A stretch of 64,000 nucleotides of DNA from Gammaproteobacteria bacterium UBA7376 (GTDB lineage Bacteria > Pseudomonadota > Gammaproteobacteria > Pseudomonadales > Azotimanducaceae): assembly GCA_002470275.1 (NCBI GenBank), contig DKNY01000068.1, positions 4,859 through 68,858 on the forward strand, in the 5' to 3' direction. The position numbers and the translations under genes are program-made. The notes beneath the pieces were generated by a model. The model had not been told where the DNA came from. It ran no database searches and saw only the letters and a list, made by a program, of their open reading frames with translations. Of the stretch, positions 7,784-16,446 are shown in pieces. Within the stretch, counting starts at the first letter, position 1, and each line of letters starts with the position of its first letter.

Positions 7784-10700
7784 ATGAAAGTGCCGACTGA
7801 TGAAACCAGGTTGATGCGGCGAGACCGCTTCCGGCTGCGCCGGGAGCGAAATGCTGAGAAGGCGAACGCCCTTGCTTCAGCATCCACCGCACTCTATCAA
7901 CAGCGGACTGACTTGGCGGCCTCGCTGGACCTGGAGGTGGCGCCCGAACTACCCATTGCCGAGCAGGCGCCTGAAATTCTCGAGCTGATCAAGACCCACC
8001 AGGTGGTTGTGGTTGCTGGCGAAACCGGATCTGGCAAAACCACCCAGTTGGCAAAAATCTGTCTGCAGGCCGGGCTGGGCGTTGGCGCGATGATCGGACA
8101 TACTCAACCTAGGCGTATGGCGGCACGCACCGTTGCCGAGCGCATTGCAGAGGAGGTGGGCTGCGAGCTTGGTGGTGCCGTGGGCTATTCGGTGCGGTTC
8201 TCGGATCAGTCTGCGCCCAATACCCTGGTCCGCGTAATGACTGACGGACTCTTACTGAGCGAAATTCGCCGCGACCGATACTTCGATGCATATGATGTCA
8301 TCATCCTAGATGAGGCCCATGAGCGTAGCCTCAATATTGACTTCCTGTTGGGCTACCTTCGTCGGTTGTTGAACAAGCGGCGTGATCTGAAGATCATCAT
8401 CACCAGTGCCACCATTGATGTAGGGCGCTTTTCCGAATACTTTGGGGGTGCGCCTATTGTTGAGGTGGGAGGGCGCAGCTATCCGGTGACGCTGCACTAC
8501 AGCGAGCCCGGAGAGGAGCCGCTTGATGATATCGTTAGCGCCCTTTCGGAAATCGAGGCAAAGCCGCTCGGGCCAGCACGCGATGTTCTGGTTTTTTGCT
8601 CTGGGGAACGCGAAATTTTTGATGGTGCTCGAAGGCTACGCCAGGCTTTCGCCGAGCGCCTGGAGATACTGCCCCTCTACGCTCGATTATCCGTGGCTGA
8701 TCAGCGAAAGGTCTTCAATCAGAGCGGGTCAAGGCGTCGTGTGATCCTCGCGACTAACGTCGCGGAGACCTCTCTGACGGTGCCTAATATTGGGTACGTT
8801 ATCGACCCCGGGTTCGCTCGAATATCTCGCTACAGCTATCGCTCCAAGCTGCAGCGCCTGCCCATTGAGGCCATCAGTCGCGCCAGCGCTGATCAGCGCA
8901 AGGGTCGGTGTGGGCGTATCGCGCCGGGAACCTGTTACCGGCTTTATTCAGAAGACGACTTTCAAAATCGCCCGGCGTTCACAGACGCAGAAATTCTGAG
9001 GGTGAATTTAGCTTCCGTGGTGCTGCAAATGCATGCATTGGGGTTGGGCGATATTGCGCGCTTTCCCTTTATTGATCCGCCGGAGCCAAAGGCGATCAAG
9101 GATGCACAGAGATTGCTTGAGGAGTTACGGGCACTAGAGCAGGGTCAGCTCACCCCGATTGGTCGACAGATGGCCCGCATACCCATCGACCCACGCTTGG
9201 CTGCCATGCTGGTCGAGGCGAATCGACAAGGCTGCCTGCGAGAAATGCTGATCATCGCTGCGGGGTTGGCCGTGCAGGATCCCCGCGAGCGTCCAATGGA
9301 GAAAGCCTCGGCTGCGGATACAGCCCATGAAATGTTCGTGGACGAAGCCTCAGATTTTATGACGTACCTAAACCTTTGGCGGTGGGTGGAAGACCAGCGC
9401 TTGGCGCTGACCCGGTCGCGCTGGATGACCACTCTGCGCAAGCGCTATATCAATCCATTGAGGGTGCGTGAGTGGCGTGAAATTCATCGTCAGCTTAGAT
9501 CGATTTGCCGTGAGCTGGGCATGCAGGAGGTGGAACAACCAGGGTCGTATCAGAGGGTTCATGAGGCCATACTCGCGGGATCGCTCAGTCTGATTGCCCG
9601 TCATGACGAGCGAGGTCGATATGTGGGGCCTCGTAACCTCAAGCTGTCCCTTTTCCCCGGATCGGGACTGTCAGGACGAACGCCTAGATGGGTGGTAGCG
9701 GCTGAAATGGTGGAGACTCGGAGGGTGTTTGCTCGCTGTGTGGCCCGGGTCGAAAGTCGCTGGATCGAGCAGCAGGGGGCGCACCTCTTGAAGCAGCGTT
9801 TCAGTGAACCGGTGTGGAGTTTAAAGCGAGGCGAGGCCATCGCCTATCAGAGTATTTCTCTATACGGACTGGTCCTGGCCGAACGTCGACCCATGGCCTA
9901 TGCCCGCGTTGACCCCGCCCATTGCCGGGATCTGCTGATTCGTGATGGCCTGGTTTGCGGAGCGGTAGCCGAGCCGCTGGATTTTCTTGAACAAAATTTG
10001 GCGCTTGTGGCCCGGCTGCAGGATGCTGAAGCCAAGGGCCGTCGCCGGGATCTGGTGGTGAGCGATGACGAGATTTATCGTCTGTATGACCAGGTGCTGC
10101 CTGCCGAAATGACCCGAATTGTGGATTTGCGGCGCTGGTATCGACGGCTCGATGCTGCCCATCAGCAGCGACTCTTTTTTGAGGAAGCCCACCTCATCCG
10201 CCATCAGGACTGGTCAATAAGCGACCAGGACTTTCCGAACTGTTTGGCGGTTCAGGGTGCGGAATTAGCCCTGAGCTACCGCTTCGCGCCAGGGGAGAGC
10301 GACGATGGCATCACGCTCACGATTCCTGCCGGGTTGGTCCATGCGGTAGGCACCGAGATGCTTCAGTGGTCTGTGCCAGGCATGTTGCCCAAGGTGGTGG
10401 AGTATTGGCTGCGTGCGCTGCCCAAGGCCAAGCGCAGAGCCCTTGCACCGTTGGCGGACAAGGTAGATGAACTGGTGGTGCAGTTGCTGGCACCTCAGGC
10501 CTATCGACAGGGCCGCTTGCTGTCGGCCTTGGCCCAGCTGGTCAAGGATCGCTTCAAGGTGTCTATCGATGCGGCGGAGTGGGATGCACAGCGGCTGCCT
10601 GAATTTCTCCAAATCAACTGCCGAGTTGTGGATGCCCACGGGCAGACCCTGGCGGCAGGGCGTGATCTGAGCGCACTGAAACGGCAGCTGCAGGGCGCGG

Positions 10701-11656
10701 CGGCCGCCACCGACGTTGGGGAAGCTGAGGCTGAGCGTGATGGCATTCAGCACTTTCCCGAAGGTGAGCTGCCCGAGCATTTGATTGTTGGCACCGCTGC
10801 CTCCTCACGCATGGCCTACCCAGGGCTGCAATACCTGCCGGGAGAGGGCGGAAAAAAAGCGTCTGTGGGGCTGCGCCTCTTTGTCAGCCCCAAGCAGCGG
10901 GATGCAGCCAACAGACTGGGCTTTGCGCAACTTGCTCTGCTGAACCTCGGTAAGCCGGCGCAGTTCTTTCGCCGCCAGCTGGCGAAGGAGCGGGAACTCG
11001 GACTGTATTTCGCCTCATTGGGCAGCGCAGATCAGCTTTTTGAACAGCTCATGCTGAACGTGGCCTGGTATTGCTACTTTGATGATCGACCCTTGCCCAA
11101 GACAACGTCAGAGTTTGATCAGCGACTACAGGACCGCCGTGGGGCACTGGCCGACGTCTTCAACGAGACCATTCTGCTGTTGTCTGAGGTCTTGCGCGCA
11201 AGATTTGAAATTGTTCGACTGATGGAAGGCCTGGCCTCTCCGGCTTATCAGCCAAGCGTTGTGGACATAAACCAGGTCCTCGAACAGCTGGCGCCCAAGG
11301 ACGTTCTGACCCAAACACCCTGGCGTTTTTTGTCCAGTTTGCCTCGGTATTTGCGTGGCCTGGAGTATAGGGTCCAGCAGCTGGACGGACATGTGCCTCG
11401 GGATAGAAGCACGATGGCAGAGGTCCAGCCCTTGGAGCAGCGCTTGGCCAAGATTCGAGATACCGAACTCTTTGATCCGGTTATTGATACCCAGCTTAAA
11501 TTTTATATACAGGAGCTGCGCCTCAAGCTCTTTGCTGAACCTTTGGCGAAGCCGCGTGAGGTGAATTCGGCTTTTTCGAGCGCTGAATGGAAGATATCGG
11601 TCAAGCGGGTGGCTGCTAAGATTCTGGAAGAAGAGCAGCGGGTCGGGCTCGCCTGA
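7784..11656 (+). CDS. hrpA: ATP-dependent RNA helicase HrpA (DEAH box)
   Basis: A 1290-residue DEAH/RHA helicase that in E. coli acts on RNA and helps rescue collided ribosomes. Motif I is GETGSGKT (residues 79-86), motif Ia is HTQPRRMAARTVAERIAEE, motif II is DEAHERS, motif III is TSATID, motif V is ATNVAETSLTVPNI and motif VI is QRKGRCGR. The winged-helix, OB-fold and HrpA-specific C-terminal region fill the second half. The length equals typical bacterial HrpA. The ATG at 7784 is preferred over the adjacent TTG at 7781. No strong ribosome site is visible. Confidence 0.97.
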   Translation: MKVPTDETRLMRRDRFRLRRERNAEKANALASASTALYQQRTDLAASLDLEVAPELPIAEQAPEILELIKTHQVVVVAGETGSGKTTQLAKICLQAGLGVGAMIGHTQPRRMAARTVAERIAEEVGCELGGAVGYSVRFSDQSAPNTLVRVMTDGLLLSEIRRDRYFDAYDVIILDEAHERSLNIDFLLGYLRRLLNKRRDLKIIITSATIDVGRFSEYFGGAPIVEVGGRSYPVTLHYSEPGEEPLDDIVSALSEIEAKPLGPARDVLVFCSGEREIFDGARRLRQAFAERLEILPLYARLSVADQRKVFNQSGSRRRVILATNVAETSLTVPNIGYVIDPGFARISRYSYRSKLQRLPIEAISRASADQRKGRCGRIAPGTCYRLYSEDDFQNRPAFTDAEILRVNLASVVLQMHALGLGDIARFPFIDPPEPKAIKDAQRLLEELRALEQGQLTPIGRQMARIPIDPRLAAMLVEANRQGCLREMLIIAAGLAVQDPRERPMEKASAADTAHEMFVDEASDFMTYLNLWRWVEDQRLALTRSRWMTTLRKRYINPLRVREWREIHRQLRSICRELGMQEVEQPGSYQRVHEAILAGSLSLIARHDERGRYVGPRNLKLSLFPGSGLSGRTPRWVVAAEMVETRRVFARCVARVESRWIEQQGAHLLKQRFSEPVWSLKRGEAIAYQSISLYGLVLAERRPMAYARVDPAHCRDLLIRDGLVCGAVAEPLDFLEQNLALVARLQDAEAKGRRRDLVVSDDEIYRLYDQVLPAEMTRIVDLRRWYRRLDAAHQQRLFFEEAHLIRHQDWSISDQDFPNCLAVQGAELALSYRFAPGESDDGITLTIPAGLVHAVGTEMLQWSVPGMLPKVVEYWLRALPKAKRRALAPLADKVDELVVQLLAPQAYRQGRLLSALAQLVKDRFKVSIDAAEWDAQRLPEFLQINCRVVDAHGQTLAAGRDLSALKRQLQGAAAATDVGEAEAERDGIQHFPEGELPEHLIVGTAASSRMAYPGLQYLPGEGGKKASVGLRLFVSPKQRDAANRLGFAQLALLNLGKPAQFFRRQLAKERELGLYFASLGSADQLFEQLMLNVAWYCYFDDRPLPKTTSEFDQRLQDRRGALADVFNETILLLSEVLRARFEIVRLMEGLASPAYQPSVVDINQVLEQLAPKDVLTQTPWRFLSSLPRYLRGLEYRVQQLDGHVPRDRSTMAEVQPLEQRLAKIRDTELFDPVIDTQLKFYIQELRLKLFAEPLAKPREVNSAFSSAEWKISVKRVAAKILEEEQRVGLA

Positions 11657-11742
11657 ATGCGGACCAACAGGACATTTGGCCAGGGCTTGTACCCGCCTCC
11701 CAACGGGCGTAGCGTCCAATGCACAACAGGGAATAGGGGCGT

Positions 11743-12837
11743 ATGACGAAGATTTCCTTCCTGCTCGCAGTCCAGGGTCTCCCGCAACGACAGGCGATGA
11801 CGCAGCTTTTGCGTGCCGGAATCGAGGTTCGTGAATACGGCCCCGGCGTCTTAGACCCTGGCATGAGCCCAAGGCCTGGTATCTATCTCTGCATGGACGC
11901 ATCAGAACTCAACGCCTACCGAGACTCTGGCTCGCTGGCGGTATGGCTGAGTACTCAAACGCTGACCGTGGAGTCGATGCTTGATGCCCTGAGTCTGGGC
12001 GCCGTTGACTGTTGGTCCCTAGAGATGAGCGATGAAGAATTAGCGGGCAGAGCGGCATCGGTGTTAACCCGTTGGGGTGCGATTTTGGATGAAGCGGGAC
12101 CCGCGCAGAGCATGCGAGCAGAGCTAGAACGAGATCAACAAGCCGGGAGACAAATCCAGCTTGGGATGTTGCCCAAACACGACAAAAAACTAGGTGCCTA
12201 CCGCTTTCGCCGCTGGATGACGCCTTCGCTGATTCTAAGCGGCGATTTCATCGATTACTTTCCCCTCCAGCGCAGGCACTTAGCCTGCTTCTTGGCGGAT
12301 GTGGCGGGCCACGGGGCTTCTTCGGCGCTGCTCACCGTGATGTTAAAAAATATATCTTGGCGCATGCAGCAGAAGTTTGGTGAGCCCAATATGGATACCC
12401 CTGGCGCGCTGTTGGCCTGGATAAATCAATCCCTGCTTGAGCAGGGCATTGAGAAGCATGTGGCCATGTTCCTGGGCATCATCGATAAGTTCGATCACAC
12501 GCTGCATTACAGCATGGCCGCCCAGTACCCCCCAGCGCTGTTGGTTCAAGAGGATGGGAAGGTGCAGTCGCTTGGCTTGGTGGGAAAGCCCCTCGGGCTG
12601 TTTGCTGATGCGGAGTACGTGTCGGCCACCGTTGAGTTTAGCCTGGGCAGTACGCTATGCGTGTTTTCAGACGGCGTTCTCGACTGTCTTGAACCCTCGG
12701 ACCTCGTAGAGAAGGAACAAAGCCTGGCAGATAAGCTGGCAAAAACGGAAGCCCTGAGTGCTTTGTGGAAGGAACTTGAGGCGGCTAATCCAGGGCGAGA
12801 CGATATGTGCCTAATGGCTGTAAAACGCCAGCGATAA
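11743..12837 (+). CDS. PP2C-type (SpoIIE) serine phosphatase with a degenerate receiver-like N-terminus
   Basis: Residues about 1-110 resemble a receiver domain in layout but lack a clear phosphoacceptor motif. Residues about 130-362 form a PP2C/SpoIIE phosphatase with metal-binding positions in LSGDFIDYF, LADVAGHG, VFSDGVLDC and GRDDMCLMA. RsbU-like phosphatases of this kind dephosphorylate STAS-domain antagonists in partner-switch circuits, and the next gene encodes a STAS protein. The pair resembles HsbR-HsbA of Pseudomonas and CrsR-CrsA of Shewanella. Those HsbR/CrsR proteins carry a C-terminal serine kinase domain, but this 364-residue protein ends at the phosphatase. Confidence 0.9.
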   Translation: MTKISFLLAVQGLPQRQAMTQLLRAGIEVREYGPGVLDPGMSPRPGIYLCMDASELNAYRDSGSLAVWLSTQTLTVESMLDALSLGAVDCWSLEMSDEELAGRAASVLTRWGAILDEAGPAQSMRAELERDQQAGRQIQLGMLPKHDKKLGAYRFRRWMTPSLILSGDFIDYFPLQRRHLACFLADVAGHGASSALLTVMLKNISWRMQQKFGEPNMDTPGALLAWINQSLLEQGIEKHVAMFLGIIDKFDHTLHYSMAAQYPPALLVQEDGKVQSLGLVGKPLGLFADAEYVSATVEFSLGSTLCVFSDGVLDCLEPSDLVEKEQSLADKLAKTEALSALWKELEAANPGRDDMCLMAVKRQR

Positions 12838-12897
12838 GAGTATCCTTCCGGCCATTCAAACCCTGTCCTCAAGATGGAGCAACAAGTGCGAGGAAGC

Positions 12898-13446
12898 ATG
12901 GCAGTTGGAAGCGAGGATGGCACCTACGTCATTCGGCTTCTCGGGGACATCAGACTCAATCTGAGCATTCCATTTGATCGGTTCTGCGATCAAATGCTGG
13001 CCGCCGAAGATTTCTTTGCGGTGGCTATCGACCTCAGGGACGCCACCAGCATCGACAGCACCGCCCTGGGCAGCTTGGCCAAACTCTCTATAGCGGTCAG
13101 GTCTAAGACGGGGCATGTTCCGCTCCTGCTCTGTCCATCTCAGAATATGCTGCGTATTCTAGATTCCATGGGCTTCGATGACGTGTTCGACATCGTCCGA
13201 AACGAGGACGCCATGGGGCATTCGACGAATCTGCCTACGGCGGAAATTACCCAGGTTGGGAAAGCCGAAAAAAGTAAGCTGCGGCAGCAGGTAATTGACG
13301 CGCACCAAACGCTGATGTCTCTGAACGCTAGGAATGAGAGCACCTTCAAGGATCTTGTTGAAGCCTTGGAGGCCGAAGCGGCTGCTGAAGCATCGAACAC
13401 CGATGATAAGAACGCTCTGGACCAGCAATCGGCTCGCTCGGGCTAG
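12898..13446 (+). CDS. STAS-domain anti-anti-sigma-like protein with C-terminal extension
   Basis: Residues about 1-95 form a STAS domain. The switch-site motif is LRDATSIDSTALGSLAKL, whose serine is the expected phosphorylation site, and an RILDSMGFDDVFDI tail follows. Residues about 115-182 are an extra helical, Glu/Ala-rich region not found in a minimal STAS protein. It follows the PP2C phosphatase gene by 60 bases and is its probable substrate. The ATG at 12898 has AGGA just before it; ATG 12874 is an alternative adding eight residues. The stop overlaps the stop of the opposing gene within a CTAG. Confidence 0.88.
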   Translation: MAVGSEDGTYVIRLLGDIRLNLSIPFDRFCDQMLAAEDFFAVAIDLRDATSIDSTALGSLAKLSIAVRSKTGHVPLLLCPSQNMLRILDSMGFDDVFDIVRNEDAMGHSTNLPTAEITQVGKAEKSKLRQQVIDAHQTLMSLNARNESTFKDLVEALEAEAAAEASNTDDKNALDQQSARSG

Positions 13447-13886
13447 CCTTCCTGAGCTTTCGCCAGGAGCTTGGCCTCGATGAAACGGTTATGGGAAAGA
13501 TGAAGCAAGTCAGCGATCTGTCGGATGCTGTGCTCTTCAAACTTGTCGAGATAGGTATCGGCAAGCGCAATATTCCATAGCGCAACCAGAACGCGAAATT
13601 TTTCAGGCTCTGACAGAGTCTCATTCAGAAAACGGGTGTAGGGGTGAACGCCTACGCTGTCCTCTAGCCGCGTCTGGGCATCGTCGATAAGGGGCTGCAG
13701 GGCCAAGCCCTCCTCAGGGAAGAGGCGGTTAAGGTGGGTGCCGATGGCTTCCAGCTCTGAATTGCCGATATCGTGATCGGCCCAAGACACTTCAAACATG
13801 ATCGCCGCTGTCGCCAACGCTGGCGATATGGATTGATCTGGGTCGGCGGTAGGCGCCTTAAATAACTGCCGTAGATTGGCGAGCAT
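13443..13886 (-). CDS. TerB-like (tellurite resistance B superfamily) protein
   Basis: A 147-residue all-helical protein resembling the TerB-like superfamily: LATAAIMFEVSWADHDI early on, a partly acidic middle and ALWNIALADTYLDKFEEHSIRQIADLL. Acidic residues at such positions bind metal in TerB. The ATG at 13886 is chosen because GGAG lies nine bases upstream; it overlaps the 3' end of dusA by 29 bases, so the two are probably co-transcribed. Function is unknown. The call rests on pattern similarity, not on a recognised specific family. Confidence 0.75.
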   Translation of the reverse strand: MLANLRQLFKAPTADPDQSISPALATAAIMFEVSWADHDIGNSELEAIGTHLNRLFPEEGLALQPLIDDAQTRLEDSVGVHPYTRFLNETLSEPEKFRVLVALWNIALADTYLDKFEEHSIRQIADLLHLSHNRFIEAKLLAKAQEG

Positions 13887-14877
13887 AGTCATCCGCTCCA
13901 TGATGATTGATCTGGTGTAAGGCATCGTCGATGATCGACGTGTCATTCAGCCGCAGTCGGGCGTGGTCGCTGAGCACCTGGCGAAATCGTCTGGCGCCGG
14001 GTCGCCCATTAAAACAGTGCAGGAGATGCTTGGTCATGCTGGCAAGGGGCGTTCCGCGTTCTAGCTGGTCGTGCACGTAGGTGAGGTAGCTCGCCACAAT
14101 CTGATCTTCGGTGGTGTGGAAGGTGGGGTCAAAGAACACCTGTTCAAGTCGACTCAAGAGTCGCGGCTGGTGATAGGCCGCCCGGCCCAGCATGACGCCG
14201 TCGGCCCAGGCCATGGCTGCTTCGCACTGCACCACCTCAGTCAGGCCGCCGTTCAGAACCAGGGGTAGCGAGGGGAAGAGATGTTTTAGGCGCTTGCCCT
14301 TCTCCGGTGTTAGCGGCGGTACGTCCCTGTTCTGTGCGGGCGTTAAGCCGCCGAGCACCGCGATTCGCGCATGGAGATACAGTCGGTCGCAGCCAGCCTC
14401 CAGAACATGGCCAACGAAATCATGTAGGAAGGTGTCCGACGTGAAGTCCTCCTGAATAGCAGGGACCATCAGTCCCGTTCTGCACTTCACGGTGATGGGC
14501 AGCTGGGTAACGTCTCGCATCGCTCGGATACATGCGGCGACGCGCTCGGGTTCGCGCATGAGACACGCGCCAAAGGTGCCTTTTTGCACCCGATCCGATG
14601 GACAGCCCGCATTGATATTGATCTCGTCATAGTCGCGCTCAGCGGCTAGGGCCGCACAGGCAGCCATGGCTGCTGGTTCGTTGCCCCCGAGCTGGATCGC
14701 CAGCGGATGCTGGCTGGCGTCATAATCGAGTAGCTGTAGCTGTTCTCCGTGAAGAAGTGCCCCGGTTGTGATCATTTCCGTGAAAAGCAGGGCAGAAGGC
14801 GAATACAGCCGGTGCAGATGCCGGCAATGCTTATCCGTCCATGCCATCATGGGGGCGACTGAAACAATCTTATTCAT
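13858..14877 (-). CDS. dusA: tRNA dihydrouridine(20/20a) synthase DusA
   Basis: A flavin enzyme that reduces uridines in the tRNA D-loop. Signature segments are VAPMMAWTDKHCRHLHRL, the FMN-phosphate/active-site region ININAGCPSDRVQKGTFGACLM with the catalytic Cys, ITVKCRTG, and LNGGL with ADGVMLGRAAY at the C-terminal end of the barrel. The C-terminal HLLHCFNGRPGARRFRQ helix region is typical of DusA rather than DusB or DusC. At 339 aa it matches the family. It heads a short minus-strand unit with the TerB-like gene. Confidence 0.96.
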   Translation of the reverse strand: MNKIVSVAPMMAWTDKHCRHLHRLYSPSALLFTEMITTGALLHGEQLQLLDYDASQHPLAIQLGGNEPAAMAACAALAAERDYDEININAGCPSDRVQKGTFGACLMREPERVAACIRAMRDVTQLPITVKCRTGLMVPAIQEDFTSDTFLHDFVGHVLEAGCDRLYLHARIAVLGGLTPAQNRDVPPLTPEKGKRLKHLFPSLPLVLNGGLTEVVQCEAAMAWADGVMLGRAAYHQPRLLSRLEQVFFDPTFHTTEDQIVASYLTYVHDQLERGTPLASMTKHLLHCFNGRPGARRFRQVLSDHARLRLNDTSIIDDALHQINHHGADDYARQSTAVI

Positions 14878-15242
14878 GATCGACTACCTAGGAACCTCCA
14901 ACCACCGTTTAATGCGGCTTACCCGATGTTAGGTCACCATGACATTCTGACGCGGCGAGGCGCCTGTTCCAAGGGCTTTGCTGACGGGAGACAAAGGGTG
15001 TCTATCTTAGTGTGCGGGCCTCCATCAAATTATGAGGGTCAGCGTCTGCTGAATTGAGCTCAAGCGACATGTCGGTGGAGACACAATTGAAACATTTTGT
15101 TTCACTTTTCTCCCTTTTTCTCTCCATAGTTTCTTCATTTTATCTGAAGGTCTCTGTAGACTCCTTGGCTGATGAAGGGTACGGACGGTTTCTCTCACCG
15201 GGAGTGGCGTTCGGAGATGGCGAGAAATAGCTGAGGAAATAA
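14878..15242. other. 365-bp divergent intergenic region between dusA and lpxC
   Basis: No ORF or structural RNA is recognised. It contains the promoters of two divergent genes, though no near-consensus sigma-70 promoter stands out. The clear element is the 17-bp palindrome at 15088-15104 described separately, followed by a pyrimidine-rich stretch. A good ribosome site (GAGGAAATAA) precedes the lpxC start. Confidence 0.5.
15088..15104. promoter_or_regulatory. Perfect 17-bp inverted repeat, probable operator upstream of lpxC
   Basis: The sequence TGAAACA-TTT-TGTTTCA has perfect 7-base arms around a 3-base centre, about 140 bases before lpxC. Its GAAAC...GTTTC core resembles the palindrome bound by the TetR-family lipid regulator PsrA of Pseudomonas, but the spacer between the core arms is five bases, longer than I recall for PsrA. 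The regulator is not identified. Confidence 0.5.
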
Positions 15243-16160
15243 ATGCTCAAGCAACGAACAATATTAGAGGCCGTGCACGCTATTGGTATCGGCGTCCATT
15301 CCGGGGAAAAGGTGAGAATGTCCTTACGTCCGGGGGAACCCAATACTGGAATCGTCTTCTCGAGAATGGATATTCCCTCATCACCCCAAGTTGCCGCGAA
15401 AGCGCAAAACGTATCGGATACCACACTGTCCACCAGCATTTCCCACGGTCAGGTTCACGTTTCCACAGTAGAACACCTCATGTCGGCTCTGTGGGGACTA
15501 GGCATTGACAACCTCATTGTTGAGCTATCCGGGCAAGAGGTGCCGATTCTAGACGGGAGCGCGGCGCCCTTTGTTGACATGATTCAGAGCGTTGGCCTCC
15601 GGGAGCAGGCTGCTGCCCGTAAGTTCATCCGGATCAAACGCGAAATTCAGGTTTCACAGGAAGACGCCGAAGCATCCCTCAAGCCCTTCAACGGGTTCAA
15701 AGCCAGCTACACCTTTGTCGCTTCCCATCCGGTCTTTAATCGACATCCAAAATATCGCGAGCTCGATTTTTCTCGCGTCTCCTACGTAGACGAGGTCAGT
15801 GGCGCTAGATCCTTCGGGCTGAAAGAAGAATTGGCCCAGGCTCAGGCGATCAACAAGTGCCTGGGCTCTAGCCTCGACAATGCAGTGGGGATTGAGCGCG
15901 ATCAAATCCTCAATGAGGGCGGGCTACGGTACGAAGACGAGTTCGTGAAGCATAAGCTTTTGGATGCCATCGGGGACCTTTACCTGCTGGGTCTCCCGAT
16001 TTTGGGTGCCTTCCACGGGTACAAATCCGGTCATGCGCTGAACAACAAGCTGGCGCGTGCCCTGCTTCGCTGCGAGGATGCCTGGGACGTGGTTGGATTT
16101 GATCCCAAGGCCCTGTCCAGGGACGAACAACCCATCCTTCAGCCCGTGGCGACTCGCTAG
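15243..16160 (+). CDS. lpxC: UDP-3-O-acyl-N-acetylglucosamine deacetylase
   Basis: Catalyses the committed step of lipid A synthesis. All expected active-site residues are present: E77 and H78 in TVEHLM, and H237, D241 and H264 in HKLLDAIGD and SGHALNN. ILDGSAAPFV is also conserved. The length of 305 aa is normal. It starts at ATG 15243 after GAGGAAATAA. It is not in the usual position after ftsZ; it stands alone between dusA and the nqr operon. The sequence cannot show whether this is the only copy or a paralogue. Confidence 0.95.
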   Translation: MLKQRTILEAVHAIGIGVHSGEKVRMSLRPGEPNTGIVFSRMDIPSSPQVAAKAQNVSDTTLSTSISHGQVHVSTVEHLMSALWGLGIDNLIVELSGQEVPILDGSAAPFVDMIQSVGLREQAAARKFIRIKREIQVSQEDAEASLKPFNGFKASYTFVASHPVFNRHPKYRELDFSRVSYVDEVSGARSFGLKEELAQAQAINKCLGSSLDNAVGIERDQILNEGGLRYEDEFVKHKLLDAIGDLYLLGLPILGAFHGYKSGHALNNKLARALLRCEDAWDVVGFDPKALSRDEQPILQPVATR

Positions 16161-16238
16161 TCGAGACACGCTTCAGTCTGCAGCCCGGCGCCGTCAGCTC
16201 CTGTCTAAGGATATCTTGCCCCAGACGGTACAATTCCA

Positions 16239-16267
16239 TTGGCATCAAGAGGCCCTGGCCCTATAAT
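16239..16267 (+). promoter_or_regulatory. Strong sigma-70 type promoter of the nqr operon
   Basis: TTGGCA (16239-16244), a 17-base spacer, then a perfect TATAAT (16262-16267). Transcription would start near 16274, giving a leader of about 170 bases before nqrA. It is the best promoter match noticed in the window and lies directly before the six-gene Na+-NQR operon. Confidence 0.75.
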
Positions 16268-16399
16268 CTCGGCGGCGTCGTTGAGATGTGAAAGTTTTCT
16301 CAACACTCCCTAGAACCGCTTTCTTAAATCCGTTCCAACGAGAGGCCGGGCACCTGATCCGGCAAAGAAGGGGTTACAACAAAGACAGTCGTGAAATAG

Positions 16400-16425
16400 G
16401 GCCCCGTGCGAATAGGCGGGGGGCC
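16400..16425 (+). other. GC-rich hairpin in the nqr leader
   Basis: GGCCCC (16400-16405) can pair with GGGGCC (16420-16425) around a 14-base loop, about 20 bases before the nqrA start. No T-run follows, so it is not an obvious terminator. It could influence mRNA stability or translation of nqrA. Confidence 0.35.
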
Positions 16426-16446
16426 TTGATCTGAAGATAGGGACGC

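Noticed and set aside
15088-15104. Assignment of the lpxC palindrome to PsrA
   Set aside because: The core is similar, but the five-base spacer differs from the PsrA motif as I recall it, and no regulator gene is nearby.
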